Shown piece by piece: positions 8,882 to 17,508 of a DNA stretch of 64,000 nucleotides (positions are counted from its first letter, which is position 1; the number at the start of each line of letters is the position of its first letter). A program made the position numbers and the translations under genes. The notes beneath the pieces are model-generated. The model searched no databases. It was given only the letters and a program-made list of their open reading frames with translations, and was not told where the DNA came from. The DNA comes from Chroococcopsis sp964623815. GTDB lineage: Bacteria > Cyanobacteriota > Cyanobacteriia > Cyanobacteriales > Microcystaceae. The DNA lies in NCBI GenBank assembly GCA_964623815.1, contig CAZUVR010000001.1, positions 123,099-187,098 of the forward strand. Reading direction: 5' to 3'.

Positions 8882-8903
8882 ATCTTCAAAAAAGTGGACA
8901 ATA

Positions 8904-10415
8904 ATGTTTAAATACCAGCAAGCAACCAATAATAGACTGTATCCCCAACTCTTTCCCTTCAGTAACTTTGACTCTATAGGCAGAGCTGGATATAACTCTA
9001 AAAGAATTGCCATATCTAACACCTCTAGCCCTAGCTACTCTTGGGACACTAATTTTATCAGTAATATCAATTCCTCGCCCGTATTGGATACGATCGGGAC
9101 TTTAGGGACAGATACTAGTGCTACAGTTCTAGGACAGTCCAATAAATCGGTTTATAGATTTGCTAATAAATCGGGGCTTATACTGAATAATCCAGTTGTA
9201 CCAGTTAATAACTATTCTATTGAATTGGTTTTTAGCCTCGATCTAACTACAGGTTACAGAAAGCTGATCGATTTTTCCGATCGTACCTCCGACACAGGAT
9301 TGTATGTATTAAATAATTCGTTGCGATTTTACGGAACAAATTTTGGCGGGGGAACATTGGCAACTGGATACAATCATCTGGTACTAACTCGCGCCTCTAA
9401 TAACGCTACCACCGTCTTTCTCAACGGCACTCAGGTTATTTCCTTTAACGACTCTACCGGACTCGCGGATTTAAGTCCTGGCGGAGATTTAGCTCTATTT
9501 ATCGACGATACTGTTACTGGCGGAAACGAGCAATCTGCGGGAGCGGTAGATTTTATCGGCTTGTATGGGGGCGTGTTGAGTGGGGCAGAAGTATCGGCAC
9601 GATCGACTTTTTTTCGCAATAATAATTCTGAGATAACCAGAGTGAGCCTAAGCCTTAATCCGACTGGTATGAGCGAGAATAGTCCAGGTAACTTCACCTA
9701 CACTCTTACCCGCACCGGATTCAGCGCTAACGCCTTAACGGTTAATTTCAGCGTCAGCGGTACGGCCACATTCGGCAGCGATTACACCGTCATGAGTCCC
9801 AATACTGCTTTCAACGCAACTACTGGTAGCGTTACCTTCGCTCCCAATGTCACCACCACCACCCTCATTATCGACCCAGTGGCAGATACTACCGTTGAGG
9901 GATCGGAAACGATTAGTATAACACTGGCTCCCAGTAATAACTATGCCAGAGAAACTACAACGGCTGTACTGGCTACTATAATCAATGATGATAACACCAG
10001 GAACCAACGGGGAAGCAGTGGCGACGATGTTCTCCTGGGAACCAACAGGGCCGATATTCTCAACGGTGATTTTGGCAGCGATACCTTAACCGGTGGAGCC
10101 AATCCAGATACTTTTGCCTTTTCTTCTCCTAACCAAGGAATCGATACCATTACCGATTTTGTCGTGGCCGATGATACTATCCTCGTGTCCGCATCGAGTT
10201 TTACTGGTGCTGGATTAGTCGCCGGCAATACACTTTCTCCATCCCAATTCGTTATCGGTGCTACCGCTACCAATGCCAATCAGCGTTTCGTCTACGATTC
10301 GGCTACAGGATTTCTGCGGTTCGATCGAGATGGTAGCGGCGTGGCGGCTGCGATCGACTTCGCCAAGCTTAGCCAGGGGCTGAGTCTGACTAACGAGAAT
10401 ATTCTGGTAGGATAA
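8904..10415 (+). CDS. Secreted LamG-like/Calx-beta protein with type I secretion C-terminal domain
   Basis: 503-aa predicted extracellular protein. Residues about 30-235 resemble a LamG/concanavalin-like beta-sandwich (NNYSIELVFSLDL, then TVFLNGTQV). Residues about 250-363 form a Calx-beta domain (VNFSVSGTATFGSDYT, then VEGSETISITL). The last 135 residues carry RTX-type motifs (GDDVLLGTNRADILNGDFGSDTLTGG would be the longest run; key pattern G-x-D-x-L) followed by ITDF and a QRFVYDSATGFLRFDRDG block. There is no N-terminal signal peptide, which fits type I secretion through a C-terminal signal. The same C-terminal domain occurs in the protein at 22639-24516. Ligand and role are unknown; adhesion or matrix binding is a reasonable guess. 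Confidence 0.8.
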   Translation: MFKYQQATNNRLYPQLFPFSNFDSIGRAGYNSKRIAISNTSSPSYSWDTNFISNINSSPVLDTIGTLGTDTSATVLGQSNKSVYRFANKSGLILNNPVVPVNNYSIELVFSLDLTTGYRKLIDFSDRTSDTGLYVLNNSLRFYGTNFGGGTLATGYNHLVLTRASNNATTVFLNGTQVISFNDSTGLADLSPGGDLALFIDDTVTGGNEQSAGAVDFIGLYGGVLSGAEVSARSTFFRNNNSEITRVSLSLNPTGMSENSPGNFTYTLTRTGFSANALTVNFSVSGTATFGSDYTVMSPNTAFNATTGSVTFAPNVTTTTLIIDPVADTTVEGSETISITLAPSNNYARETTTAVLATIINDDNTRNQRGSSGDDVLLGTNRADILNGDFGSDTLTGGANPDTFAFSSPNQGIDTITDFVVADDTILVSASSFTGAGLVAGNTLSPSQFVIGATATNANQRFVYDSATGFLRFDRDGSGVAAAIDFAKLSQGLSLTNENILVG

Positions 10416-10444
10416 CGAGTAATACCAAATCCGTTTTTCATGGC

Positions 10445-10463
10445 CCCCTTTTACGAAAAGGGG
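10445..10463 (+). terminator. Short GC-capped hairpin after the LamG/Calx-beta gene
   Basis: CCCCTTTT, loop ACG, AAAAGGGG: an 8-bp perfect stem 30 bases after the stop codon. No T-run follows on the plus strand, so it is a weak terminator candidate. It may be part of a dispersed intergenic repeat. Confidence 0.4.
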
Positions 10464-10735
10464 AGTATGGAGTAGGGAGTAGCCAGTCGGGATAAATAGC
10501 ATCGACTCCCGACTCCCGAAGACCGAAGACCGATTTTTATAAGTAGCCTTTGAGAACAGGATTTAGTATAAAACTTATTATTCTTTAAAAGATGCGTTCG
10601 CTTAAAATAACGTCAGTTCGGGATAATATTCACCCTCCCTAACTCCGCGCTTCCTAACCCCGCGCCTCCCCAACCTATATAAAGATTCCTTATCCCGAAT
10701 TCAGGTTAATTAAGCCGAACAGACGTTAAAAAGCA

Positions 10736-10762
10736 AAACTCCTGAACTCATGTCAGGAGTTT
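10736..10762 (-). terminator. Intrinsic terminator of the subtilase gene
   Basis: Arms AAACTCCTGA (10736-10745) and TCAGGAGTTT (10753-10762) form a perfect 10-bp stem with a 7-base loop. Read on the minus strand the stem is followed by TTGCTTTTT, the expected T-rich tail. It lies about 100 bases downstream of the subtilase stop. Confidence 0.75.
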
Positions 10763-10862
10763 ATCTATTCTTATAAAAAGCTTATACTTTTTGTTTATCG
10801 TTTCTGATGATAAGCAGCCCTATGTGTCCCTCGATGAGAGGGATGCACTCTATTTTAAGCTA

Positions 10863-13800
10863 TTACATGACGACAATCGATTCACCGAAATAAAGTCCCG
10901 TCAGTTCATCGTAGGCGGATAACTCAGAGGTTTCTCTGTCTGGTGTGATAGAACGGGCGGGCGCGGGCGCGTTTGTTGCTCTTTCAACGAACTTCTGTTC
11001 ATTGAAGTTTATAACTTTGGAGTTGATGTGATGAGACTCCGATAAATCGGCGGCGAAGTCGAACCGGACATTAACCGATGTGTTTTTACCTTTAACATTA
11101 GCCATCGACTGAATACCACCGTTAGGGCCGGGGCTATTTTCAGCAGTAGAGGTGAGAATCCGGCGCACCTGTGCGTCTGTTAAACTAGGTTTCGCACTTA
11201 ACATCAGAGCGATTACACCGGCTACGTGGGGTGTCGCCATCGATGTACCCTCGTAGGAATCATAACCGTTATTGGGGACGGTAGAGTAAACCCCGACTCC
11301 AGGGGCGGTGACGTAGGCGAGCTTATTACTACCAGCGCGGTTAGAGAAGTACGCCTGTTGATTATATCTATCCACCGCTCCTACCGCGATACCCCAATTC
11401 GTCGCATAGGCGGCGGGATAACTATCTATCGTGGTAAAGTCTCCCTTATTACCTGCCGCCATAACTACGATCGCCCCTTTACTAGATGCGTACTGCACCG
11501 CGTCTTTTAATTCCTGGTTGAATTCATCACCGCCTAAACTCAGATTGATCACCTTGGCACCGTTATCGGCTGCGTAGCGTATACCTCTGGCTACACCCTC
11601 ATCGGAACCGCTCCCCTGATCGCTGAGTACCTTAACGGGCATGATCTTGGCGTTGTAAGCTATGCCCGTGACTCCGAAACCGTTTCTCAGACCGGCGATC
11701 GTCCCTGAAACGTGGCTGCCGTGACCGTGACGATCGATCGTATTGTTATTGTTATCTACGGTATTCCAGCCCCAAACGTCATCTACATAACCGTTCTTAT
11801 CGTCGTCTATACCGTTGTCTTCTATTTCTCTGATATTTTTCCAGATATTACCGCTTAAATCGGCATGGTTGCGATCGACCCCGGTATCTAACACGGCAAC
11901 TACCACACCCTGACCAGTATAACCTCTGGCCCAGACTTCGGGAGCGTTGATTAGATCAGCACCCCAATTGTTACCCCCGAGATCGGCCACTGCGGGGAAA
12001 GAATTTTGATTTAAAACTCTGGCAACCGCAGAGGCGGCGTTGACGAGCCCGAAACCGTTACTGCTACTGTAGCCATCCACGGAAGGGACTATCTTAATGA
12101 TTTTAGAGGCTGTATTGTTATTTTCATTGGATTCGACGATATATTCTCCTGGGTCTACTTTAGCAAACAGGTAATAGGTATCGCCCCTGAATTTAACCGG
12201 TATCTCTAGAGAAATGTTTCTAGTTTGAGCCGTGCCGGGGTTAATCTCCTCAGCGCTATCGGAACCGATTTCCACATCTGCACTATCGAGGGTGTCATCC
12301 TTCGATAGGTAAAATTTAGTAAAATTGAAAGGCCATCCCGTGCCAGATCTTCCTTGATTACGCAATGTGTATGAAATGTTCAGGGAGCTTCCGGTATTAA
12401 CCGAATCCGGTGCCACCAAGTCGGTGATAGTTAAATCCGATTGGAGAGGCGGAGTAAGGGTGATGGCTTGAGAGACTATATTATTGTTTTCGTTGCTTTC
12501 TTCTACCTCATTTTCCGAGTCGGCTTGCACGATGATATAGTAGGTGTCCGGTTTCAAATTATCGCTCAGTGGTATATAAACCGAAGATGTCTGGGATTCT
12601 CCCCCCCCTAGAGACAGGGTGTACTCGTTAGTCAGGTAAGTATCATTAGCATCTAAGGTCTTGTCTGTAGAAAGATAGAATTTAGTCGTACTACAGTACC
12701 AGTCAGCCCCCGTACTGCCCTCGTTGGTTAGAGTGTAATCCAAATAAAAACCCTCGCCCCCTACAGCCGATGCGGGAATGGTTAGATTGCTGATCAATAA
12801 ATCCGGTTTGGTGACGATGATGAGTTTGGAAATTAGGTTATTGTTCTCGTTACTTTCTAAAACCGTATTATCCGCGTCAGCTTTAGCGAATAGATAATAA
12901 TCACCCGCTACTAGATTAGTATGGAAAGATAGGTAAGCACTATCGGTTCGGGAGACGCCGGCGGCTAGAGAGTCAAAATGATCCTCACCCAAATATGTAT
13001 CTTTTGGATCTAAACGGTTATCGGTGGAAAGATAGAACTTGGTTTGACTTCCCCTCCGCTCTGCCTGGCCACCGCCACGATTAGCGATCGTATAATCTAC
13101 ATAGAAATTACTTCCGGCGGCTAGCTTAGCAGGAGATGCCACGCCGGTAATAACTAAATCCGGCAGACTCGGATTCACGCCCGTTATAGTGATAGGTTTG
13201 GCGATGCTATTATTCCTTTCGCTAGTTTCATTGACGATTCTGGTACCATCGACGGAGGCTAACAGATAATAATTTCCTGTGACGATGTCCGCCGGTAAGG
13301 TTAGGGTTGCTAATTCTAGACGGCTCGTATTACTTCCTAGGATGGGAACCCTGTCTTGGCCGATTAAGCGAGCCTTACTGTCTAGGGTACGATTGGGCGA
13401 CAGGTAGAAATATGTTTGAGTTCCTACATTCGTGCTACTGTTACCGTGATTGCGAATGGTGTAATTAAAATTTACAGAATTTCCAGCCACACCGTTTGCT
13501 GGGGAATTAAGAGAGGTGATTTTTAAGTCTGGACGGGTGACGATGAGCAGGAGGCTCAATACGTTATTATTTTCATTGCTCTCGGTTATTTTGCCATCGC
13601 CATCAGCTTGAGCTAAAAGATAATAAGCACCCGCCGCCACGTTATTGTTAATGGTTATCGAAGCGGTTTCCTGACGAGTTTCCGATGGATTTATCCCCCC
13701 CACCGTATTCTTGCTCAATAGAGTATCGCTGCTATCCCACACTCTATTTCTCGATAGATAAAATCTTGTGGTGCTACCCATCACCGCGGCGCTACCTTGA

Positions 13801-14072
13801 TTTTTGATGCCATAAGTAAAACTGAATGTAGCCCCTGACGCTATGTTGCTGGTCGAAGTCCTAATATTACTGATTACTAAATCAGGGTTGGTAGCTAAAC
13901 TCTGAGCTTGTATATTTGTAGCGATCTCATCTAAGTCTAGCCTCTCGAACCCAACTGTTAAACTCGAAAGAGATTCTCTGGTTAAGCTATCGATAAGAGG
14001 GGATTGATTGGGTAGTTCGGCACTTAACAGGGGCTCGACGGGAAGGGATTCGTAAAGATTGGATTCAAGCAT
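10863..14072 (-). CDS. Subtilisin-like serine protease (S8) with five N-terminal CARDB domains
   Basis: 1069-aa protein. Five CARDB-type repeats of about 115-120 residues fill the first 60 percent (each opens like PDLVI and closes like ESNENNN), followed by an S8 domain with an intact triad: Asp in VAVLDTGVDRNHADLSG, His in HGHGSHVSGTIAG, Ser in GTSMATPHVAGV, plus the oxyanion Asn in MAAGNKG. A short C-terminal tail follows. No signal peptide is seen in the first 60 residues (acidic, Leu/Ser rich), so the export route is unclear. CARDB domains are adhesive beta-sandwiches, normally C-terminal or linking; here they precede the protease and could act as a stalk or as substrate binders. Likely extracellular or surface protease. 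Confidence 0.9.
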   Translation of the reverse strand: MLESNLYESLPVEPLLSAELPNQSPLIDSLTRESLSSLTVGFERLDLDEIATNIQAQSLATNPDLVISNIRTSTSNIASGATFSFTYGIKNQGSAAVMGSTTRFYLSRNRVWDSSDTLLSKNTVGGINPSETRQETASITINNNVAAGAYYLLAQADGDGKITESNENNNVLSLLLIVTRPDLKITSLNSPANGVAGNSVNFNYTIRNHGNSSTNVGTQTYFYLSPNRTLDSKARLIGQDRVPILGSNTSRLELATLTLPADIVTGNYYLLASVDGTRIVNETSERNNSIAKPITITGVNPSLPDLVITGVASPAKLAAGSNFYVDYTIANRGGGQAERRGSQTKFYLSTDNRLDPKDTYLGEDHFDSLAAGVSRTDSAYLSFHTNLVAGDYYLFAKADADNTVLESNENNNLISKLIIVTKPDLLISNLTIPASAVGGEGFYLDYTLTNEGSTGADWYCSTTKFYLSTDKTLDANDTYLTNEYTLSLGGGESQTSSVYIPLSDNLKPDTYYIIVQADSENEVEESNENNNIVSQAITLTPPLQSDLTITDLVAPDSVNTGSSLNISYTLRNQGRSGTGWPFNFTKFYLSKDDTLDSADVEIGSDSAEEINPGTAQTRNISLEIPVKFRGDTYYLFAKVDPGEYIVESNENNNTASKIIKIVPSVDGYSSSNGFGLVNAASAVARVLNQNSFPAVADLGGNNWGADLINAPEVWARGYTGQGVVVAVLDTGVDRNHADLSGNIWKNIREIEDNGIDDDKNGYVDDVWGWNTVDNNNNTIDRHGHGSHVSGTIAGLRNGFGVTGIAYNAKIMPVKVLSDQGSGSDEGVARGIRYAADNGAKVINLSLGGDEFNQELKDAVQYASSKGAIVVMAAGNKGDFTTIDSYPAAYATNWGIAVGAVDRYNQQAYFSNRAGSNKLAYVTAPGVGVYSTVPNNGYDSYEGTSMATPHVAGVIALMLSAKPSLTDAQVRRILTSTAENSPGPNGGIQSMANVKGKNTSVNVRFDFAADLSESHHINSKVINFNEQKFVERATNAPAPARSITPDRETSELSAYDELTGLYFGESIVVM

Positions 14073-14231
14073 AATTTTATTGGCCGCAAAATGTGGAGAC
14101 CTGTTTTATGAGCAAGGTATTGTTGTTTAGGGATTACCTCACTAGTTTCAACCCCACATATTTATTTTAGATAAACGTTGTAAACCTGAGTATAGAAGTT
14201 TAAAAATAATCAACATAAGCTAATTTTATCC

Positions 14232-14618
14232 CTATGGCAATTTATAACCCGCAACCCGAAGACTTAGTCCTCCCTTAACCGGATCTTTAATAAAAATAAA
14301 GGCTCCTTTTTCCTTCTCCCCTGGAGCTAAAAAGTCGATGATTTGCTCCCCCGATTCTTCTACTACGCCCCGATTTTCTATTTCTCCTATCACCTGAACG
14401 CTTTCGGCGGTTTCTCCCCCTCTATTGGTAACGGTAAAGGGGACGTAAAACTTACCGTTAATTTTTTCTATGCTACCATTAGGGGTTATTTCCACGATCG
14501 GGGGTCGATCGCTTTGCGTCATCTGGCTATGTATTACGAGTCCGACGAGTGAGGCGACGATAATCAGGGAGACGAGGAAAGTTACCGACTCGGCTTTTAA
14601 ATTTTGATTCCATGTCAT
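14232..14618 (-). CDS. TIGR02588 family protein, single membrane anchor
   Basis: The start chosen (14618, MTWNQNLKAES) overlaps the upstream stop as ATGA and leaves 128 aa; a longer frame to 14687 would run deep into the neighbour. One transmembrane segment (VTFLVSLIIVASLVGLVIHS) is followed by an extracytoplasmic domain with beta-sandwich character (FYVPFTVTNRGGETAESVQV), which looks like a redox-free adhesive or CARDB-like fold. The pairing with the preceding membrane protein matches the known TIGR02587/TIGR02588 gene pair, function unknown. Third gene of an apparent operon that starts with an NblA-like gene. Confidence 0.75.
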   Translation of the reverse strand: MTWNQNLKAESVTFLVSLIIVASLVGLVIHSQMTQSDRPPIVEITPNGSIEKINGKFYVPFTVTNRGGETAESVQVIGEIENRGVVEESGEQIIDFLAPGEKEKGAFIFIKDPVKGGLSLRVAGYKLP

Positions 14619-15484
14619 ATAGCCAACCTCCCCGCCGCCCCGCCCACGGTTGCCGGTAATCCTAATATTAAAGTCTGACTCAGCCATAAGGAAGGGGGAT
14701 CATCGAAGCTTAAACGGTGAAAAAACCATAACATCGCTGCCGATGAAGCCAGGGATACTAAATAACAGAATACCGTTTCTTGTAGAGGTTTTTGAAACAG
14801 TCCCCGATGTTGCTGCCGCTCACTCTGACTCGTGAATCCGGCGGCGAAGACGATCCCGTAGGATACGATTAAGGATGTGGCGATAATTCCTAATAACCAA
14901 AGGGTGGGAATGGCTGCGGTTAATAATCTCACTTCGTCGGTGGGGGCGATGTTTAAAGCGATGATAATCGAGCCGATTAATGTGGCACCTATGTCAGTGG
15001 TTGTGGAACCTTTTTTATCTGTTGAATCATTATTATTGCCGTTGCGATTTCCTTGTAAGATCGAATTTGCAAGAGAGACACCGAGGGCGAAGGGCACCGT
15101 CTCGAAAATAATTTTTCCCAGCGCTTCTTTTAGGGAAGTTTCTAAAGTAATTTCTCTCAGCAAAATCAAAATTAAAGTCGTACATACGATCCCGATCGCC
15201 AATTCTTCTACACTATCAGCTAACGCTTCTTTAGGATTATCGGGACTGACCTGACGAAAACCATCGGTTCGGTTAAGGAGAAATAAAATAGCGAAAGTAA
15301 TGCCGAGAACTAATAACATTACCTGTGGCTCCGTATAGGAACCTATCCACCATACTTCCATCGTATAAATTAAAGGAATCCCAAATAAAAAACCCCCACT
15401 CGCACCTCGGATTAAGTCATTGACTTCTTTTCGCCAAGAGGAATGGGTTTTACCAGTTTTTTTCTTTAGTTTATCCGCCTTCAT
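14615..15484 (-). CDS. TIGR02587 family integral membrane protein
   Basis: 289-aa membrane protein with about eight hydrophobic segments. The N terminus (GASGGFLFGIPLIYTMEVWW) and the C-terminal LPATVGGAAGRLAI are features I associate with TIGR02587, a family of putative integral membrane proteins without assigned function. Its ATG directly follows the stop of the NblA-like gene, and its own TGA overlaps the ATG of the TIGR02588 gene by 4 bases (14615-14618), so the three genes are very probably co-translated from one mRNA. Confidence 0.8.
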   Translation of the reverse strand: MKADKLKKKTGKTHSSWRKEVNDLIRGASGGFLFGIPLIYTMEVWWIGSYTEPQVMLLVLGITFAILFLLNRTDGFRQVSPDNPKEALADSVEELAIGIVCTTLILILLREITLETSLKEALGKIIFETVPFALGVSLANSILQGNRNGNNNDSTDKKGSTTTDIGATLIGSIIIALNIAPTDEVRLLTAAIPTLWLLGIIATSLIVSYGIVFAAGFTSQSERQQHRGLFQKPLQETVFCYLVSLASSAAMLWFFHRLSFDDPPSLWLSQTLILGLPATVGGAAGRLAI

Positions 15485-15664
15485 TCAGGCTAACATCCCT
15501 TGTTTAATTAAGTTTTTAATAGCATTATCTTTCATCATTAATAAACGAGAAGTTTGGATTAATAAATCCATAATTTGTTCTTTTTCCATCTGTTGCGCTG
15601 ATTGCTGGATTAAACGCATCTGAAATTCCTGCTCTAAAGATAATTCAAAAAAATTGCTTTCCAT
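15485..15664 (-). CDS. NblA/Ycf18-family small protein
   Basis: A 59-codon gene: ATG at 15662-15664, TGA at 15485-15487, preceded by AGAGG about 10 bases upstream. The product starts MESNFFELSLEQEFQMRL and contains MEKEQIMDLLIQ and RLLMMKDNAIKNLIK. The LSLEQ-x-F opening, the M-x-x-EQ block and the Met-Met helix follow the pattern of NblA (Ycf18), the small adaptor that binds phycobiliproteins and promotes phycobilisome degradation under starvation. It differs from classical NblA in the C-terminal half, so it may be a paralogous branch with another target. The stop codon abuts the ATG of the TIGR02587 gene with no spacer. Confidence 0.75.
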   Translation of the reverse strand: MESNFFELSLEQEFQMRLIQQSAQQMEKEQIMDLLIQTSRLLMMKDNAIKNLIKQGMLA

Positions 15665-15786
15665 AATTTAAAACCTCTTTTTATATTAAGTAATAGACTC
15701 TCCTCTCTTTAAAAAGCCAAGAGAGTCTATAAGAGAACACAAACGAAATATTAGCCTACAACTATGACTGCTAAACACATGAAATC

Positions 15787-16056
15787 TTACACATTGTTTC
15801 TGGCGATAAGGCCCCAGAGAAAGATCGCGATCATCGCACCGATGACGGCGACGAATAAGCCGGGAATACTTAAGGTAGTGGCCGTTAGTTGTAACGTCCC
15901 TGCCGTTAAGAGGGTATAGAGTGTACCGCCGATGAAAGCACCGATAATACCTAAGATAATGGTAGCGATGATACCGCCTCCTTGTGCCCCTGGATAAATC
16001 GCTTTAGCGATCGCTCCCGCCAAAAGTCCTAAAATAGCCCATGCAATGATATTCAT
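15787..16056 (-). CDS. GlsB/YeaQ/YmgE family stress-response membrane protein
   Basis: The start MNIIAWAILG (16056) is preceded by GGAG with good spacing; a TTG five codons upstream would overlap that site. The 89-aa product has three hydrophobic segments with glycine zippers (GLLAGAIAKAIYPG, GGIIATIILGIIGAFIGG) and the basic-aromatic end of the transglycosylase-associated (YeaQ/GlsB) family. These small inner-membrane proteins are commonly induced by envelope or general stress; the molecular role is not known. Single gene. Confidence 0.88.
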   Translation of the reverse strand: MNIIAWAILGLLAGAIAKAIYPGAQGGGIIATIILGIIGAFIGGTLYTLLTAGTLQLTATTLSIPGLFVAVIGAMIAIFLWGLIARNNV

Positions 16057-16163
16057 TATATTTTTCTCCAAAATGTTTTGTTTTATCCTGTTTCTATAAT
16101 CTCCGAAAAACCAAGCTATAGCGTCTTTCGTAAGTGGGAACGGCCCCGAGTCTAAAGAAATAT

Positions 16164-17495
16164 CTAATCACCTTTGAAACCCTTTACCGTCTTACTCTTC
16201 GCATTCTTCTCCTTAACTTTAGTTTTATTCACCTCTAAAACCGCATCTTGGAAAAGGTTATGTAAATGGATGGGTACGTTTGCTATTTCTGGTAAGTTCG
16301 GCTCGCTTTGTTTGTTATATTGTCCTAATAAACTTGTTAAATCTTTCTCAATATTAAAATCGAGACGTTTTAAAAAAGTTCGTAAGAGATTTTCTAATTG
16401 TTGTGAATATTTTGCCGCCAGGTGTTGCCAGACAAAAGTATTAATTTCTGGTGATTCAAGATACTGTTTGATTAATTTTTCCGCCGCCAGCGAGCTTGCC
16501 GATTCTGAGGATTGAAGTATGTTTTCTAATTGTCGATAAGTCGTCAGAAAAACCTGTCCCCAGCGGGGATGAGCTAAAATAGTCACACTCTCGGCTTTTT
16601 TCAGGTGAGGTGGCAACTCGATCTGTGGCTGTACCATTTGCGTCATCACTTTATTATTTAAAGCCTTAACTCCGCCCCCTATCGCCTCGACAACTTCCTC
16701 TAATTCTTCCTGCGATAGTCCAGCTTCCCGAGCTAATTCTTCTAATGATTTATTCGGGTCGATCCCGGATTGTTGAAATTGTTTCTCACTGCTAAGTTTT
16801 TGAAATTCCTCTAATTTCTTACCCAACTCGTAGCCGGATAAAGTAACTTCGTCTGCACCGAAAAAGTCCACAAACTCTCGATAATATTTTTCTACTGAGC
16901 GCCAGGCTTCTTCTAACAGCTCATTCGCGTCACTATAGAGATACTCTGGGTAATTGTGTTTAAAGTTACCTATGGCAACTGCTAACTTAGGTTTACCCAA
17001 CTTACCCAATGTGGTACAGGGGCTGGAAAACATCCATAAGTCTTGAGTAACTGGGGCAATCTGTACAAGCAGAATTTCCCCGGGTTTATAGCGCTTCATA
17101 GCGGATGATGTAGCCTCATCATTGGGGCTGACAAAATAAGTTTTAGCGGTGGTCATATTCATCAACTTAAAGCCATCTTCAAGAATTTCTTGAATCATGA
17201 ACAAGCCGATAAAACTACGGTGCCAGTTCCTGACTAATTCCCTGTCTGCGGTGCTGAAATTAGAAGATAGCGGATCATCTAAAAATAGTTCGATGACGCT
17301 CCTATCTCCTAGCTTACCTTCTATTAGAAATCGATCGACCAGCATCTCCTGTTGACTCATATTATCCTGGGATTTAAAGCGCATCCCCTCCGCGCAGAAT
17401 CGCTCTAGGGCTACCGCTAAATCACCCTCTGCATCCATAACGAAATCTCTCAGAGATTGTTTCAAAAATTTCGATCGTCCTAATATTTCTTGCAT
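16164..17495 (-). CDS. Conserved hypothetical protein, helical
   Basis: 443 aa, not recognised. No signal peptide and no transmembrane segment. The sequence is mostly helical, with a segment that resembles a helix-turn-helix at about residues 248-272 (SLEELAREAGLSQEELEEV) and a lysine-rich tail (KTKVKEKNAKSKTVKG). The centre has a beta-rich part (YKPGEILLVQIAPVTQDLW). The coding region is well formed with no breaks. It lies between the GlsB-like gene and an SDR gene on the same strand; the 13-bp gap to the SDR stop suggests possible co-transcription downstream of that gene. Function unknown. Confidence 0.7.
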   Translation of the reverse strand: MQEILGRSKFLKQSLRDFVMDAEGDLAVALERFCAEGMRFKSQDNMSQQEMLVDRFLIEGKLGDRSVIELFLDDPLSSNFSTADRELVRNWHRSFIGLFMIQEILEDGFKLMNMTTAKTYFVSPNDEATSSAMKRYKPGEILLVQIAPVTQDLWMFSSPCTTLGKLGKPKLAVAIGNFKHNYPEYLYSDANELLEEAWRSVEKYYREFVDFFGADEVTLSGYELGKKLEEFQKLSSEKQFQQSGIDPNKSLEELAREAGLSQEELEEVVEAIGGGVKALNNKVMTQMVQPQIELPPHLKKAESVTILAHPRWGQVFLTTYRQLENILQSSESASSLAAEKLIKQYLESPEINTFVWQHLAAKYSQQLENLLRTFLKRLDFNIEKDLTSLLGQYNKQSEPNLPEIANVPIHLHNLFQDAVLEVNKTKVKEKNAKSKTVKGFKGD

Positions 17496-17508
17496 GATTT
17501 ACCCGATA

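Larger units (their letters stand above)
10416..10862. other. Intergenic region with repeats and hairpins, no gene
   Basis: 447 bp between convergent genes. It holds the hairpin at 10445-10463, runs of GGAGTAGGGAGTA type and GACTCCC type (10464-10530), a copy of a dispersed repeat at 10539-10570 (minus-strand match to 57907-57936), and the terminator at 10736-10762. No open reading frame that looks like a gene was found. Confidence 0.7.

Noticed and set aside
14877..15254. 125-codon plus-strand frame
   Set aside because: Lies entirely inside the TIGR02587 gene on the other strand, has low-complexity composition and no ribosome site.
15695..15728. Hairpin AGACTCTC/GAGAGTCT as terminator after the GlsB-like gene
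   Set aside because: Stem of 8 with an 18-base loop and no T-run; too weak to list as a feature.
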